From: Terriglobus albidus
GTDB lineage: Bacteria > Acidobacteriota > Terriglobia > Terriglobales > Acidobacteriaceae
Length of the DNA: 64,000 nt
Direction: 5' to 3'
Assembly (NCBI RefSeq): GCF_025685425.1
Contig: NZ_JAGTAS010000032.1
Location: 62,001 to 126,000, forward strand
Shown: one piece after another, positions 33,066 to 45,001 of the stretch
Numbering within the stretch: the first letter of the stretch is position 1
How the letters are laid out: every line of letters starts with the position of its first letter
Notes under the pieces: model-generated
What the model was told of the DNA's origin: nothing
Databases searched by the model: none
What the model saw: only the letters and a program-made list of their open reading frames with translations
Translations under genes and position numbers: made by a program

Positions 33066-33503
33066 ATTCGAGAGAAGCTCGAACCGGTGGGAGCCGTGGG
33101 CTTTTAGCCTGGCACGATAAGCGCTGAAGGCGCGTTCTATGCCAGCCTGGGGCAACGCCCCAGGTTCGGATAGTTAAGAGGTATGAGGGCTGAAGGCGCG
33201 CTCCATAACTCTCATGGCAAGTAGTTGAAGAATTCCATCTGGAAAGAGAAGGCCCAAGCTCTTTGATACCGTAAACCGTGGACCAAAATCCAGGCTCCCC
33301 CGTTCTCGCTTTAGTGCGAATCCACCCTGGCTGCAGAATTATAGAGTGGACCTTCAGTCCTTTTATCCTTCAATGGCCAGGAGGGGCGTTGCCCCAGGCT
33401 GGTATAGAGCGCGCCTTCAGCGCTTTTATCAGCGGGTTCAAGCCCGCTGACAACCCCAACCAGCAAGCTGGCTGGGGATCACGCTCCTCCCACCCGGTTT
33501 AGT
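33066..33503. repeat. Family A nested-palindrome repeat, copy A3
   Basis: Gene-free interval of about 440 bp with the same plan as A1. An ATTCGAGAGAAGCTCGAA hairpin and GTGGGAGC stand at the left. The inner arm GCGCTGAAGGCGCG...CCAGCCTGGGGC at 33121-33164 pairs with 33383-33423. The right end has AGCGGGTTCAAGCCCGCT, CCAGCAAGCTGGCTGG and CTCCCACCC. It lies between the USP promoter and the 3' end of the formamidase-family gene. Confidence 0.85.
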
Positions 33504-33595
33504 TATTTTCGGGTTACCTCACATGTACGTCGTGATCAGACAAAGCGAACGGGACCGGCATTGGCGGATCCCGTTTGCCTTTCGACCTCAAGAAG

Positions 33596-34621
33596 CTACT
33601 TCGTTCCGGAGTCGGTAAAGATATTTTTCGGGCACATCGCATGGACTCCCACGTTTCCGTCGACCAGTTCGGTGATGTCGAGATCGACGGCGACACTGGA
33701 GAGCATGTAGGCATCGTCACGCTTCATGTGTTTCTCCTCGACCAGAAAGTCGATCATGTCGCGCAGGGCGTGCTCCGTGGCTTCTTTCAGATCGGGGCTG
33801 AAGCCCATTGTGATGTAGTGGGTTGGCGTCTCCGCGCGCGGCCAGTTCATCGGCTTCTTCTTGTGAACGACGAACTTGAAGGTGCCGGTCAGGAAGGTCT
33901 CCATCGCGGTGATGTCAACTTCACCGTTTCCCTGGCCTGCGTGGCCGTCCCCTGCTTCGAACATGGCGCCCTTGGCCGCAACCGGAATGTAAAGGGTGGT
34001 TCCGGCTACGAGCTCCTTGTTATCCATATTGCCCGCGTGGGCAAACGGCTCTGTGCTGCCGATCTTTCCGGCTGTTCCGGCGACGCCCATGCTTCCAAAG
34101 AACGGATGCAGCGGGATGTCGATGCCGGGGGCGAAGTGACCGATCATCTTCTCACGATCCAGCGGAATAATCCGGTTGCGGCTGTAGGGAAACTCCATCG
34201 GTAGAAAGCCGCGATGCAAACCGAAGCCATTGCAGGCGAAGTTCGCGTCGATATCCACCTTGAGGATCTGCACTTCCAGAACATCGCCCGGCTCCGCTTC
34301 AACAATCTCTACCGGTCCGGTAAGAATATGGCCACCCGGCCCCTTCTCGGCCGCCGGGTAGTTCTGATAGACCTCATCGTTGTATGCAGGAATATCTTCG
34401 CGCTTGACGCCGCGGGCAATCAGCCTGTCGGCCGGACCGCAGGTAGAAAGAGTCTGCATCACAACTGTGTCTCCGCTATGGACGGTTGCGGCCGGATGCA
34501 TGCTGCCGTAGTAACCCCAGGAAACGGTCTTTGAGGTTGCCTTGACTGTCACGGTCTGCTGACCGAACGCCGGAAGAAAAGCCAAAGGAACGATTGCCGC
34601 CAACAACGTACACCTGCGCAT
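33596..34621 (-). CDS. Secreted acetamidase/formamidase-family protein
   Basis: 341 residues with a signal peptide (RRCTLLAAIVPLAFLPAFGQ), unusual because the FmdA/AmdA family is mostly cytoplasmic. Family features: HSGDTVVMQTL, GPGGHILTGPVEIVEAEPGDVLEVQI, a PLHPFFGSMGVAG block, GGxxD-like NMDNKELVAGTTLYIPV, and a conserved EAGDGHAGQGNGEVDITAMET region. The enzymes split formamide or short amides into acid and ammonia; substrate choice cannot be read. AGGAG lies five bases before the ATG. The gene lies 54 nt downstream of the receptor, possibly in one transcript, so a periplasmic amide-using step linked to that receptor is conceivable. Confidence 0.9.
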   Translation of the reverse strand: MRRCTLLAAIVPLAFLPAFGQQTVTVKATSKTVSWGYYGSMHPAATVHSGDTVVMQTLSTCGPADRLIARGVKREDIPAYNDEVYQNYPAAEKGPGGHILTGPVEIVEAEPGDVLEVQILKVDIDANFACNGFGLHRGFLPMEFPYSRNRIIPLDREKMIGHFAPGIDIPLHPFFGSMGVAGTAGKIGSTEPFAHAGNMDNKELVAGTTLYIPVAAKGAMFEAGDGHAGQGNGEVDITAMETFLTGTFKFVVHKKKPMNWPRAETPTHYITMGFSPDLKEATEHALRDMIDFLVEEKHMKRDDAYMLSSVAVDLDITELVDGNVGVHAMCPKNIFTDSGTK

Positions 34622-34675
34622 TGCATCTCCTGATCTGCGTTAGAAACACCCCTTCCCTTCCAGGAAGGGTGTTGA

Positions 34676-37600
34676 TTAGAACTGATACTTCAATGCGAAC
34701 TGGATCAGACGCGGCGCCACTGCCGAGGCCGTGATCTGAGAGTAGCTCGCCGCGCCGACCGTAGTGGATGGATTCGCGTACTGCGGATGGTTCCAGACAT
34801 TGAAGAACTCTGTCCGGAAGACCAGCGTGCCATCCTCGTGCAGACCGCCGACCCTCGTCTCTTTCGAGAGCGTCATATCCCAGTTGTCATTTCCCGGACC
34901 CCGAACGATGCCGATTCCACTGTTACCGTACTCGGTGGCATCCACGCCGCCAACCTTCACGCTATACGGAACTGCAGGAGCAACGGTCCACGGTTGCGCC
35001 GCGCTGCCATTCAGGCCCGTGTTCAGGTAGGTGTTGTTCTTCACCCGGTTCAGCATGGTGCCACCATTGCTATTGAGGACATCATTATTTCCTTTTCCTG
35101 CGATGAACTGAGCGCGGCTTGCTGTGCGATACGCAGTTCCATTGCGAGTATCGGTAAAGGTGAGCGGCTTGCCGGACTGGAAGGTGGAGACGCCGGAGAA
35201 CTTCCAGCCGCTGGTCGCCACACGTGCGAAGCTACCGCCATTCTTCCATCCCGGGATCAGCCAGGAGTAAGTCACCACCAGACGATGCGTGCGATCATAA
35301 CCCGCTAAACCATAACGTACGTGACGATTGTTGGGATCGTTGCTGTTGCCGCTGCCGCCCGAAAAGACTCCGTTATCGCCGTCACCGCCGGTCACGGTGG
35401 TCATGACTTTGCTCCAGGTGTAGGCTGCCTGAACATATATACCCTTGCTAACCTGGCGCCGGAGCGTGGTCTGCAGGCTGTGATACATCGAGGTGCCGTA
35501 GGTCTCAATCCGGTTCAGGCCGCCGGGCGCAACACCCTGATACGGAACGCGGGCAGCGATGTTCGCCGAATCGAGTGAGTTGGTCGTGACTCCGTTAATG
35601 GGGTTGCTGGGGCTGGCCAGATAGGCACGATTGATTGCGCGTGATTCAGCCAGGCGGGTGCCGCGCGTACCGACATATCCGACCTCGGCCACCAGTTTTT
35701 TGGGGAGCTCCTTCTGCACGTCAAGGTTGTACTGCTGCACGAATGGTGAGTCGATGTTCTGGGCAACGGCCGTTACCGGCATGCCACTGGTGTTCGTGGA
35801 CGAGTACGGCATGAGGGGACGCCAGACTCCAGGAGTCAGCGTTGTCGTAAACGGTGTCTGGAAGGTGGCGGTCGCATTCGCGGTACCGCTGATGGTTCCC
35901 GAAGAACTGACGAAGGGCTGATTGCCCAGTGTCTGCAGGACCGAATTCGCGTTCGGCAAGGTGTAGAAGACTCCGTAGCCACCGCGAACTACAGTCGAAG
36001 AGCTGGCACCGAGGGGCTGCCAGGCGAAGCCGACACGCGGGCCGAAGTTGTGCAGCGGCAGATCATTCTCTCCCAGGCTCATACTTCCAAGACGCTTTAC
36101 TCCTGCGGGTGGATTGGCGGAAGAATTTGCCGGAACGACAAACCCCTGGTAGGTTCCACCCGCGGGAACCAGCTGGAAGGGTGTCACCAGTGACGGCCAG
36201 AAGCTGGTCAGCACACCTTTATTGGTGCTGACACCGCTGTTGATCTCCCAGCGAAGACCGGCATTGACGGTCAGGTTCGATGCCAGCTTGATGTCGTCCT
36301 GCAGAAACATCGCCATACTGGTGCCGCGGTAGCCCTTGTAGTAGCTTCCACGCTGGCTGCTGCTGGAGTTCACGTTGCTGTAAGAGCTGTGATTCTGTGC
36401 CGCGCTGAGGCCGAGCACGAAGTCCTGGAAGGTCTGAAAGCTTAGTGAGCCGCGCTTGTTGTTCGGATCGTCGAAGTTGAACTGGTTCTTCTCTCCCAGA
36501 AAGCCGGCGCGGATACTCTGTTTCCCATGCGTCCAGTTGATCTGGTCGCTGATCTCAAAGGTGTTGACCGCAGACATGGAGACGTCGTTGTTCACGCCAC
36601 CCAGGCTGAAGTAGCCGGTGACCGACATGATCGGCGTGAGCGGATATGCCGGATCGCTGGGAGCCGTCATGCCGATTTGGTCATAGTGGAGATTTGCCTG
36701 CGTCTGCAGATTGCCGGTATTGCGGACATAACCGATCAACCCCTCGTTGAGCAGATGCGAGTTCAATGCTGACGTCAGTTTCAGAACCGCCACCTGGCTG
36801 TTGAACTTTGGCGTTACACCGTTGCCGGGTGTGTTCGAGGTGCTGCTGAAGGGCTTGTCCTGGGGCTGGTTCGAATAGAAGTAGCGCTCCGCAAGGGTGT
36901 GCTTCTCTGATAGGACATAGTCGGTATTGACCATGAACTGATCTTCACTGTAGTGCGAGGGAAGGCTGAAGGTGGAAAAACCTACAGGGTTTCCGTTGGC
37001 GTCCGTCGACATGCGCTGCGGCGTCGGAATCAGGTAGGTGCCGTTCGCGATCCTCTGGTTCAGAAGATTCAACGCCACAGGATTGATGTTGCTGCCGTCG
37101 CAGGCAACTTCCACTTGAGAGCCCGTGTTGCTGTAGTTGCCACCGTTGAAGGGGTGCCAGCGTGCATTTCCATTGGGACATGCAGCACGGCCGATGGCGC
37201 CGGCACTGCGATCGTTGGTCAGAGGAAAGAGTGTGTTCGTGACCAGCGAGCCGGCGCTGAGGCCGTTCACCTGCCGTGTTCCCTGATAAGAACCGAAGAT
37301 AAAGAGCTTGTCCTTCAGAAGGGGACCGCCCAGCGTACCACCGAACTGGTTCTGCTTCATGACCGCGCGCTTCTGGCCGTTCATCTTCAGGAAGGTGTCA
37401 TTCGCGTTCAGCACATCGTTGCGAAGAAACTCCCATGCTGATCCATGGAGAGTGTTGCTGCCCGACTTGGTGATGACATCGACGTTCGCGCCGGCATCGC
37501 GGCCAAAGCCCGCATCGTAGTTCGTCGTCTGTATCTTGAACTCCTGCAGCGAGTCAGGATTCGGAATAGCGATGCCTGCCTGCTGAACAAAGTCACCGGC

Positions 37601-38230
37601 GCGGCCGGAGCCGAAGTTGTTGATATCGGCGCCATCCATGTGGAAGTTGTTGCTGATGCTGCTGGCGCCGTTTACGTAGACATCCTGCGTGCCCTTGCCC
37701 AGCGTCGCGGCGTTGTTGACATCTCCGGCTACTCCGGCGGACATCGTCAGTACCTGCGTGTAATTCCGGTTAGTAAGAGGGACCTCGCGGACCGTGGTGC
37801 CGTCAACGACGGTTCCCAGGGTGGCATTTTCCACCTGCAGCGGAGCGGGAGTTGTGCTGACCTCTACCGTCTCTCCCTGGCTGCCGGCGACCATCTGAGC
37901 ATCGGCACGGGCAGTCTCAGTCACGACCACCGTGATGGGCGGAACGACCTGTGTCTTGAAGCCGGGCGCGGTGATGCTGACCTTATAAGTCTCAGGCGGC
38001 AGCAGCCCGACGGCAAACTGGCCATCGCCATCGGTCTTTACAGCACGAATCTGTGAGGTCGCATTCGACGTTACGGTCACAACAGCATTCGGAATCACTG
38101 CTCCGGTCGGATCAGTGACCGTCCCGCGGATCGCTCCCGTGGTTGCCGTTTGCGACACACAAGCCTGGGTAAGCAATAGTCCTGCAGCGACACGAAGGAG
38201 AGCACCCCTGAGGGAGTTTTTCCAGTTCAT
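34676..38230 (-). CDS. TonB-dependent receptor, Oar-like
   Basis: 1,184 residues. Signal peptide (LLRVAAGLLLTQACVSQ), carboxypeptidase-regulatory-like domain (GAIRGTVTDPTGAVIPNAVV, GDGQFAVGLLPPETYKVSI), plug (GTTVREVPLTNRNYTQVLTMSAGV, NNFHMDGADINNFGS) and barrel ending RLIQFALKYQF. AGAGG precedes the ATG by six bases. It is followed on the same strand by the secreted formamidase-family gene, and a NarL-type two-component pair lies upstream on the same strand. Substrate unknown. Confidence 0.93.
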   Translation of the reverse strand: MNWKNSLRGALLRVAAGLLLTQACVSQTATTGAIRGTVTDPTGAVIPNAVVTVTSNATSQIRAVKTDGDGQFAVGLLPPETYKVSITAPGFKTQVVPPITVVVTETARADAQMVAGSQGETVEVSTTPAPLQVENATLGTVVDGTTVREVPLTNRNYTQVLTMSAGVAGDVNNAATLGKGTQDVYVNGASSISNNFHMDGADINNFGSGRAGDFVQQAGIAIPNPDSLQEFKIQTTNYDAGFGRDAGANVDVITKSGSNTLHGSAWEFLRNDVLNANDTFLKMNGQKRAVMKQNQFGGTLGGPLLKDKLFIFGSYQGTRQVNGLSAGSLVTNTLFPLTNDRSAGAIGRAACPNGNARWHPFNGGNYSNTGSQVEVACDGSNINPVALNLLNQRIANGTYLIPTPQRMSTDANGNPVGFSTFSLPSHYSEDQFMVNTDYVLSEKHTLAERYFYSNQPQDKPFSSTSNTPGNGVTPKFNSQVAVLKLTSALNSHLLNEGLIGYVRNTGNLQTQANLHYDQIGMTAPSDPAYPLTPIMSVTGYFSLGGVNNDVSMSAVNTFEISDQINWTHGKQSIRAGFLGEKNQFNFDDPNNKRGSLSFQTFQDFVLGLSAAQNHSSYSNVNSSSSQRGSYYKGYRGTSMAMFLQDDIKLASNLTVNAGLRWEINSGVSTNKGVLTSFWPSLVTPFQLVPAGGTYQGFVVPANSSANPPAGVKRLGSMSLGENDLPLHNFGPRVGFAWQPLGASSSTVVRGGYGVFYTLPNANSVLQTLGNQPFVSSSGTISGTANATATFQTPFTTTLTPGVWRPLMPYSSTNTSGMPVTAVAQNIDSPFVQQYNLDVQKELPKKLVAEVGYVGTRGTRLAESRAINRAYLASPSNPINGVTTNSLDSANIAARVPYQGVAPGGLNRIETYGTSMYHSLQTTLRRQVSKGIYVQAAYTWSKVMTTVTGGDGDNGVFSGGSGNSNDPNNRHVRYGLAGYDRTHRLVVTYSWLIPGWKNGGSFARVATSGWKFSGVSTFQSGKPLTFTDTRNGTAYRTASRAQFIAGKGNNDVLNSNGGTMLNRVKNNTYLNTGLNGSAAQPWTVAPAVPYSVKVGGVDATEYGNSGIGIVRGPGNDNWDMTLSKETRVGGLHEDGTLVFRTEFFNVWNHPQYANPSTTVGAASYSQITASAVAPRLIQFALKYQF

Positions 38231-38538
38231 CGAAGAACCTCTTTTTTGTTGGGTCCTTTGATTGTGCGGAAAGACGTGCCATTTTGAAATTCGGTTAATT
38301 ACTGAAAAATGAGCCGTGAAAACTCCGTAGTTCTACCTAACACCAGAATTTAACGCATCCCCGCCCGCCCTAGCGTTGCGAACGTTCACCCCAACGAACA
38401 AAGTTCGTTGGGACCCCGAGGGTGGAGCACCCAGACAGGGGAAGAGGCTTCGTTGCGACGGTAGAGCACCCTGGCAGAAAAACCGCGGATAGAAGCGGTT
38501 CTCTACGAAATGACAAACAAAGAGGACAAGATGCTGCT
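38231..38538. repeat. Receptor promoter region with palindromic repeats
   Basis: Gene-free. CCCAACGAAC (38390-38399) and GTTCGTTGGG (38403-38412) form a perfect 10-bp stem, followed by GTGGAGCACCC and a family D fragment (GAAGCGGTTCTCTACGAAATGACAAAC, about 38492-38518, shown as two shorter matches: GAAGCGGTTCTCTACG and AAATGACAAAC). Similar pieces occur at 57494-57514, 40708-40746 and 60594-60646. Confidence 0.6.
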
Positions 38539-39198
38539 TCAATGCGAAGAGGCGTAGCCATTGCGGATCGCATAACGCACCAGGTCAGCGATGGAGTCTA
38601 GACCCAGCTTCCGGTTGATGCGGATGCGGTGCGATTCCACCGTACGCACGCTGATGCCGAGCCTCGCGGCGGCCTCTTTGCTTGTCGTACCTTCGGCCAG
38701 CAGACATAGCACCTGTTCTTCGCGCGCAGAGAGAGAGGGTTCCGTTTTCGCGGATGCTTTTTCCGTTCCGTTCTTGTTCAGAATGCCCCGCATCAGCAGA
38801 TTGGTAGCCGTCTTGGTGAAGAAGTGCTCGCTTCTTGATACGGCGTTCACGGCTTCGATCAGGTTGTGGTCTGCATCGGATTTCAGAACAAAGCCCTTCG
38901 CGCCCGACTGCAGCACCTGATACGCGATGCGTTCGGAGTCGTGCATCGTCAGCACGATGACGGATGTCTTCGGAGAAGACTGCACCGATCGTGAAGCCAC
39001 TGCAGAACCGTCGAGCAGCGGCATGGAAAAATCCACAATCGCAATGTCGGGTTGCAGTTGCTCGATCTTCTCTGCAGCCTCAAGCCCATTGGAGGCTTCA
39101 GCGATCACGCTCCATCCTTCCCGTGCCGCCAGAAGATTCCGGACGCCGCGACGAATGAGTTCATGATCATCCGCAATCAGGATCCGCAGGTTATCCAT
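38539..39198 (-). CDS. NarL/FixJ-family response regulator
   Basis: About 219 residues from ATG 39198, which overlaps the last codons of the kinase gene by 8 nt (ATGGATAA). Receiver domain: LRILIADDHELIRRGVRNLL, phospho-acceptor in IAIVDFSMPLLDGS, ending SGAKGFVLKSDAD. LuxR-type HTH: LSAREEQVLCLLAEGTTSKEAAARLGISVRTVESHRIRINRKLG. Phosphorylation by the coupled kinase should drive dimerisation and promoter binding. The targets are unknown; the receptor gene directly downstream on the same strand is a natural candidate. Confidence 0.95.
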   Translation of the reverse strand: MDNLRILIADDHELIRRGVRNLLAAREGWSVIAEASNGLEAAEKIEQLQPDIAIVDFSMPLLDGSAVASRSVQSSPKTSVIVLTMHDSERIAYQVLQSGAKGFVLKSDADHNLIEAVNAVSRSEHFFTKTATNLLMRGILNKNGTEKASAKTEPSLSAREEQVLCLLAEGTTSKEAAARLGISVRTVESHRIRINRKLGLDSIADLVRYAIRNGYASSH

Positions 39199-40276
39199 TG
39201 GTGCGTGCCTCCGCAGGTAATGATGCAATCAGGGTCGTGCCGTTCGTGCTGCGCTCCAGACGTAGCGAGCCGCCCAGCTGCTCCAGCCGCTCACTCATGC
39301 TGGTCAAACCGACGCCGGCGGGAAGTGTTTCATTGACTTCACAGTGGTACCGTTTGCCTTCGTCGAAGATAGTGAGGATGAGAGATTCGCCGATTCTTGC
39401 CAGAGTGATATGCACGATAGGGCTGCCGGAGTGGCGAAGGACGTTCGCCAGTGCCTCCTGCACCACTCGGAAGACAGTGATCTCTACCGCATCGGAGAAG
39501 CGGCCAAGATCAAGCTGAAGGTTGAGGTCGACCGCGATTCCACTTCGCACCTCAAACTCCTTCGAGAGACGTTCGATCACCGGATAGAGTCCCTCTTCGC
39601 CAAGGAGCGGAGGATGCAACAGATAGGATGCCGTGCGGATGCGCGACGAACATTGCAACGCAATCTCCTTCGTCTGCGCGACTATGTCGCGGAGAACAGG
39701 ATCGGCGTTTTCTGTCATCCCCTTGAGCAGCGTCAGATTCCAGTTCAGAACCGCCAGCTCCTGAGACATGGAGTCATGGAGGTCGCGCGCGATTCTACGG
39801 CGCTCTTCCAACTGAAGTGTATCGATAGTGTTTGCCATCCGCCGCACCGCATTCTCAGCGCGGTTACGTTCGGTGATGTCCTGATACAGGCCATAGACAC
39901 CTTCGAGCGCCCCGTCAACGATGAGGGGAATGCCATAGATCTCGACGTCGACCATCATGCCGTCTTTGCGGCGCCGTTGCGCAACCGTGTGGACCTTTTC
40001 CCCGCGCAGCACGGCCATGCTCAGGGCCTGCGCATCCTCGGTCGTGTCAGGCCCAGTGATGAGCTCATCCAGGCTGGTTGCGTGCAGTTCCTCGGTCGAG
40101 AACTGAAAGAGCGTGTGGAACGCACGGTTGCACATGACAAAGTCATGCCGTGCATCGAGAGCAACGATCGCTACGGGGCTGTCTTCAAACAAGACTCTCA
40201 GGTGTGTGTTCGTCGTCGTTGCCCCAAAAATTGGAGATACATGTTCCGCGAAGTACAGCCAATCACACTCACTCAT
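39191..40276 (-). CDS. PAS sensor histidine kinase (HisKA_3, NarX/DegS type)
   Basis: 361 residues, no membrane helix. A PAS domain at about 25-135 (VLFEDSPVAIVALDARHDFVMCNRAFHTLF through GVYGLYQDITERNRAE) is followed by a HisKA_3 dimerisation domain with phosphorylatable His in EERRRIARDLHDSMSQELAVL, and an HATPase domain with N-box VVQEALANVLRHSG and a late GVGLTSMSERLEQLGGSL glycine box. The DxGxG box is reduced to DEGK. GGGAGGG lies before the ATG. The partner response regulator overlaps the 3' end. A cytoplasmic signal bound by PAS is likely. Confidence 0.94.
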   Translation of the reverse strand: MSECDWLYFAEHVSPIFGATTTNTHLRVLFEDSPVAIVALDARHDFVMCNRAFHTLFQFSTEELHATSLDELITGPDTTEDAQALSMAVLRGEKVHTVAQRRRKDGMMVDVEIYGIPLIVDGALEGVYGLYQDITERNRAENAVRRMANTIDTLQLEERRRIARDLHDSMSQELAVLNWNLTLLKGMTENADPVLRDIVAQTKEIALQCSSRIRTASYLLHPPLLGEEGLYPVIERLSKEFEVRSGIAVDLNLQLDLGRFSDAVEITVFRVVQEALANVLRHSGSPIVHITLARIGESLILTIFDEGKRYHCEVNETLPAGVGLTSMSERLEQLGGSLRLERSTNGTTLIASLPAEARTNG

Positions 40277-40779
40277 GTTGCCCTCCCAGAAGTCAGGATC
40301 AGGGTGATGCGTGTTTTCAATCTGCTGGAGGGCTCCAGTGAGTCCTCTTACGGTAGATTTACGAGGGCGATTTGCTCCTCTGGCTCAGTGATTATCTCTG
40401 AGTCTCGCTGCCGGCAGAGCGGCCCGAGAGGATACAGGGATCCAAGTTCTTTAGCATCTCGAAATAAAGTGCGGCATGGATGTAGCTATCCCCTGGACAT
40501 CGAGGATGTCTACCCGGATCGTCCCAGCCGCAGTGAGCGCCTAAAAATTGTTCGAAATAGAAAGCGAAGACTGCCGATACAACTGCTTAGGTAGCGTGAC
40601 GCTCAACGGGCCTATTCCTGGAAAATTGACCGGCTAACAACTGATATATCACATTCCTGTAATTCGTACACAACTCTTCTTTCCTGCTCAGAAGGTATCG
40701 GTAGAGAAGCAGATTTCTCCGCTTCGCTACGAAATGACAAAAAGTCAGACAATGGAGCCTGAATAGATTGCCTCGCCTC
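40277..40779. other. 500-bp intergenic region with one family D repeat
   Basis: No supported gene. The left part is the kinase promoter region. At 40708-40746 GAAGCAGATTTCTCCGCTT and CGCTACGAAATGACAAA form a family D repeat, 33 nt after the cytochrome gene stop. Nothing else is recognised. Confidence 0.5.
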
Positions 40780-43167
40780 TCAATGTTGGCCCGAGAGCAG
40801 GCGGTAGGCCATCTGCCGGGCTGACGGATCGTCGCCCTTCAGTGCCAGTTCGAGCTGCTGCTTGGCTTCCCCCGGCGAACCTCTGCGAAGGGCAAGATCT
40901 GCGAGCGCGAGATGAACTTCTCCGTTCTGCGGGCTGGCTGCAGCCGCAGCTCGATACTCGTCCTCCGCCGCGGCAAGTTTGTTCTGTGCCATGAGGATGG
41001 ACGCAAGACCGAGATGCGCCTTCAATTGGCTGGAGTCAAGCACAACTGCCTGACGATACTGTGGGATCGCGGAGTCTATATGCCCGGCAGCGACAGAGAT
41101 GTCTCCAAGGTCTGTATAGAGGATCGCGGACCGCGGCTCGATGTGGATGGCCTGCTGCATCTGCTCCGCCGCCTTCGCCCACTGCTTGCTCGATGCCAGC
41201 ACCAGGGCATAACGATGATGCAGGTCCGCCGACCCGGGGTTCGTGCGCAGGAGCGATTGCATGGCGGCTTCCGCTTTTTCCATATCGCCCTGATCTGCAA
41301 GGAGCACCGCGAGATTGATCCTTGCCTCGGTCAGGCCGGGATCGATCTGCAACGCCTTACGGAAACTGCGTGCGGCATCCTCCGGTTTGGAAAGCCGTGT
41401 GAAGCATAGGCCCATCAGGTTCTGTGCATCGGCCATCTCGGAGTCTAACGACAAGGCATGCTCGAGCGCCTGTTGCGCCTGCTGCACATTCCCCAACTGA
41501 AGCTGAACATTCCCCAACGCGGTGTAGGCGAGAGCATCGTTCGGAGCTGCATCGACGGCCTCTCCGGCAACCTGTAATGCCTGCGGTAGCTGGTGCAGGC
41601 GGGCAAGTGCCGCCGCCTTCTCGCGTAGCATTGCCGGCGTGTGATCGGGCCGTTTGAGCGCCTCGTCATACCAGTGGATGGCTTCAGCGTCGTTCCCCGC
41701 CTTTGCCTGAGCAGCCGCCAGGGCAAAGTAGAAGCCGGCGTGTTGCGGCTTTTGCTCTTCCAGGGCGCGCTGCAGCATGGGGAGTCCCTGTTTGAGGTTG
41801 GAACCTGCCGCGACCTGGGCGACGGCGTAGTACAGGTTGCCTTCAGGCATCTCAGAGAGCAGACGCGGATCATACGCGGCGACTTCGCCCTGGTAGGCAG
41901 GAATGATCTCCTGGATCGGCGCCAGCAGATCGCTTTTGGGCGCAAACCTCTGGATAAAGTGGTCGGTCATCACAACATGAACAGCATCCTCGGTCCTGCG
42001 CTTCCCCATATGGCACCCTAGGCAATCGGAGTCGCGAGTCACTGTTGTTGCGGCGAGCCGGGGATGTTCGGACTGGTGGCATCCCTGACAGACGGCGCGA
42101 TATTGCGCGGCGCCAACCTCTCCGCGCTGGGGCCGATGAGGATTGTGACAGGTGATGCAGGTCATGTCGCTCTTCAGATAGCACTTCGACTTCTGCAGCC
42201 GGTATGCCTGATGAGCGACTTCGAACCGGTCTTTTAACTCAGAGCCCGGCGCGTGATCGAAGGTGATCTCAAAGTTCTGAAGCGGCTCCCCGGGCTTGTA
42301 GGAGTACGCGGTGCGGTCATAGCGGCGGACCGAATTCGGGAGCGGAAGACTCGTTGTCTCCAGATGGCACTGACGGCAGACGTCCATCTGGCGCTCACGC
42401 GGCAGATGTGCCGGATTCACAACAGTGGCGCGGACTCTTTCTTTGTCAGGGAACCAGGCGTTGGCTGCCTTGACGTGTGCTGCTCCGGGGCCATGACAGC
42501 GCTGGCAGTCGATCCCCTCGGGAAGGTTCTCGGCAAAGATGGCTCCATCGGAAAGGCTTGCAGCGCCGGGGTCTGACGATGGATAACCATTGTGGCAGAA
42601 CATGCAGTCTTTACCGATGGCTCGATGGACATCCATCTGCGAGGCCTGATCATAACCGGGACTCATCGCCCAGTATCCGCCCATTTCCGTATACCAACTC
42701 ACTGGCAACTCAATGAGCTTGCCATCGTTCGTCCGATGGAGATAGGTGCGGGCATGGTTTCCGGAGCCGATCGCGTAATCCATGCTTTGCGCATAGCTCT
42801 CGATCTCCTGACCTGGATCCTGATTCAGCACGCTTCTTCGCAGATAGAAAGCGCCATCCTGCTGCACCATCTCGTAGCGCTTTCCGGAAGGCTGGTGTGT
42901 GACGGTATTGCGGTCCTTGAAGTCGGCGGTTTCAGTCTGCGGAGAGACCCGATGGAATGACCGTCCCATGCCGGTCTGCTTGTATGTCTCGGCAATCTTT
43001 GCGTGGCAGCGGTTGCAGCTTTGTGGAGGTGCATAGCCGTTGGCATACTGCTGCGTGTCACGGCCGCGGTAGAGCAGGATTCCGGCAGCTCCCGCCAGGC
43101 AGGCGAGCATGGCAGCGGCCATTCGCCAACGTAACCGCTCAAACCGGAACAAGGACCGCGGATTCAC
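40780..43167 (-). CDS. Heptaheme cytochrome c with TPR domain
   Basis: The frame is open to 43239; GTG 43167, with GGTGA five bases upstream, is preferred, placing a short basic segment before the anchor helix ([18 protein letters not shown]). Seven CxxCH motifs follow in the first half: CNRCH, CMFCH, CQRCH, CRQCH, CITCH, CQGCH and CLGCH. The second half, from about residue 450, is about nine TPR units ([28 protein letters not shown] and similar). The heme part resembles octaheme/c554-like domains. A periplasmic electron carrier or oxidoreductase joined to a docking domain is likely. It diverges from mmsA and is a second member, with the protein at 7229, of a cytochrome-TPR class. Confidence 0.85.
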   Translation of the reverse strand: MNPRSLFRFERLRWRMAAAMLACLAGAAGILLYRGRDTQQYANGYAPPQSCNRCHAKIAETYKQTGMGRSFHRVSPQTETADFKDRNTVTHQPSGKRYEMVQQDGAFYLRRSVLNQDPGQEIESYAQSMDYAIGSGNHARTYLHRTNDGKLIELPVSWYTEMGGYWAMSPGYDQASQMDVHRAIGKDCMFCHNGYPSSDPGAASLSDGAIFAENLPEGIDCQRCHGPGAAHVKAANAWFPDKERVRATVVNPAHLPRERQMDVCRQCHLETTSLPLPNSVRRYDRTAYSYKPGEPLQNFEITFDHAPGSELKDRFEVAHQAYRLQKSKCYLKSDMTCITCHNPHRPQRGEVGAAQYRAVCQGCHQSEHPRLAATTVTRDSDCLGCHMGKRRTEDAVHVVMTDHFIQRFAPKSDLLAPIQEIIPAYQGEVAAYDPRLLSEMPEGNLYYAVAQVAAGSNLKQGLPMLQRALEEQKPQHAGFYFALAAAQAKAGNDAEAIHWYDEALKRPDHTPAMLREKAAALARLHQLPQALQVAGEAVDAAPNDALAYTALGNVQLQLGNVQQAQQALEHALSLDSEMADAQNLMGLCFTRLSKPEDAARSFRKALQIDPGLTEARINLAVLLADQGDMEKAEAAMQSLLRTNPGSADLHHRYALVLASSKQWAKAAEQMQQAIHIEPRSAILYTDLGDISVAAGHIDSAIPQYRQAVVLDSSQLKAHLGLASILMAQNKLAAAEDEYRAAAAASPQNGEVHLALADLALRRGSPGEAKQQLELALKGDDPSARQMAYRLLSGQH

Positions 43168-43282
43168 CAGATTCACCGTATTGCGTATTATGCATTGTCG
43201 TTTGACTATTCTGCATGGAAATTTGTATGGTGGCTGCACACGTCAAAGGGGTATGCTTTCCCCGACGAATCGAGGTTCAGCA

Positions 43283-44824
<1,542 letters not shown>

Positions 44825-44857
44825 AGAATGGTGGGAGGCTGCAGGCTTTTATTAATA

Positions 44858-44968
44858 GCCGCTGAGGTCGATCTTATCCCTGCCGATGCATGTGATAGAT
44901 CCCCCTCAGCGGCAAAAAAGGCGGTCGTGCGTAGCGCGATATCCCACCACTTTCGCCCTCGGCGAAAG
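44858..44968. other. Inverted repeats between convergent genes
   Basis: GCCGCTGAGG (44858-44867) pairs with CCTCAGCGGC (44904-44913). A second hairpin, CTTTCGCC-CTC-GGCGAAAG, lies at 44950-44968. Neither is followed by a T-run, but both lie between convergent stops, so a role in transcript ends is plausible. Confidence 0.4.
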
Positions 44969-45001
44969 AATGTGGTAACGGGTGTTTTTGCCTTGTCCCA
45001 G

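Noticed and set aside
39344-40594. 416-residue plus-strand frame
   Set aside because: Antisense to the NarX-type kinase, which has clear catalytic motifs; its extension beyond 40276 has no gene features.
44858-44968. Rho-independent terminator between mmsA and the 2H-phosphoesterase gene
   Set aside because: Stems are present but neither is followed by a T-run on the proper strand.
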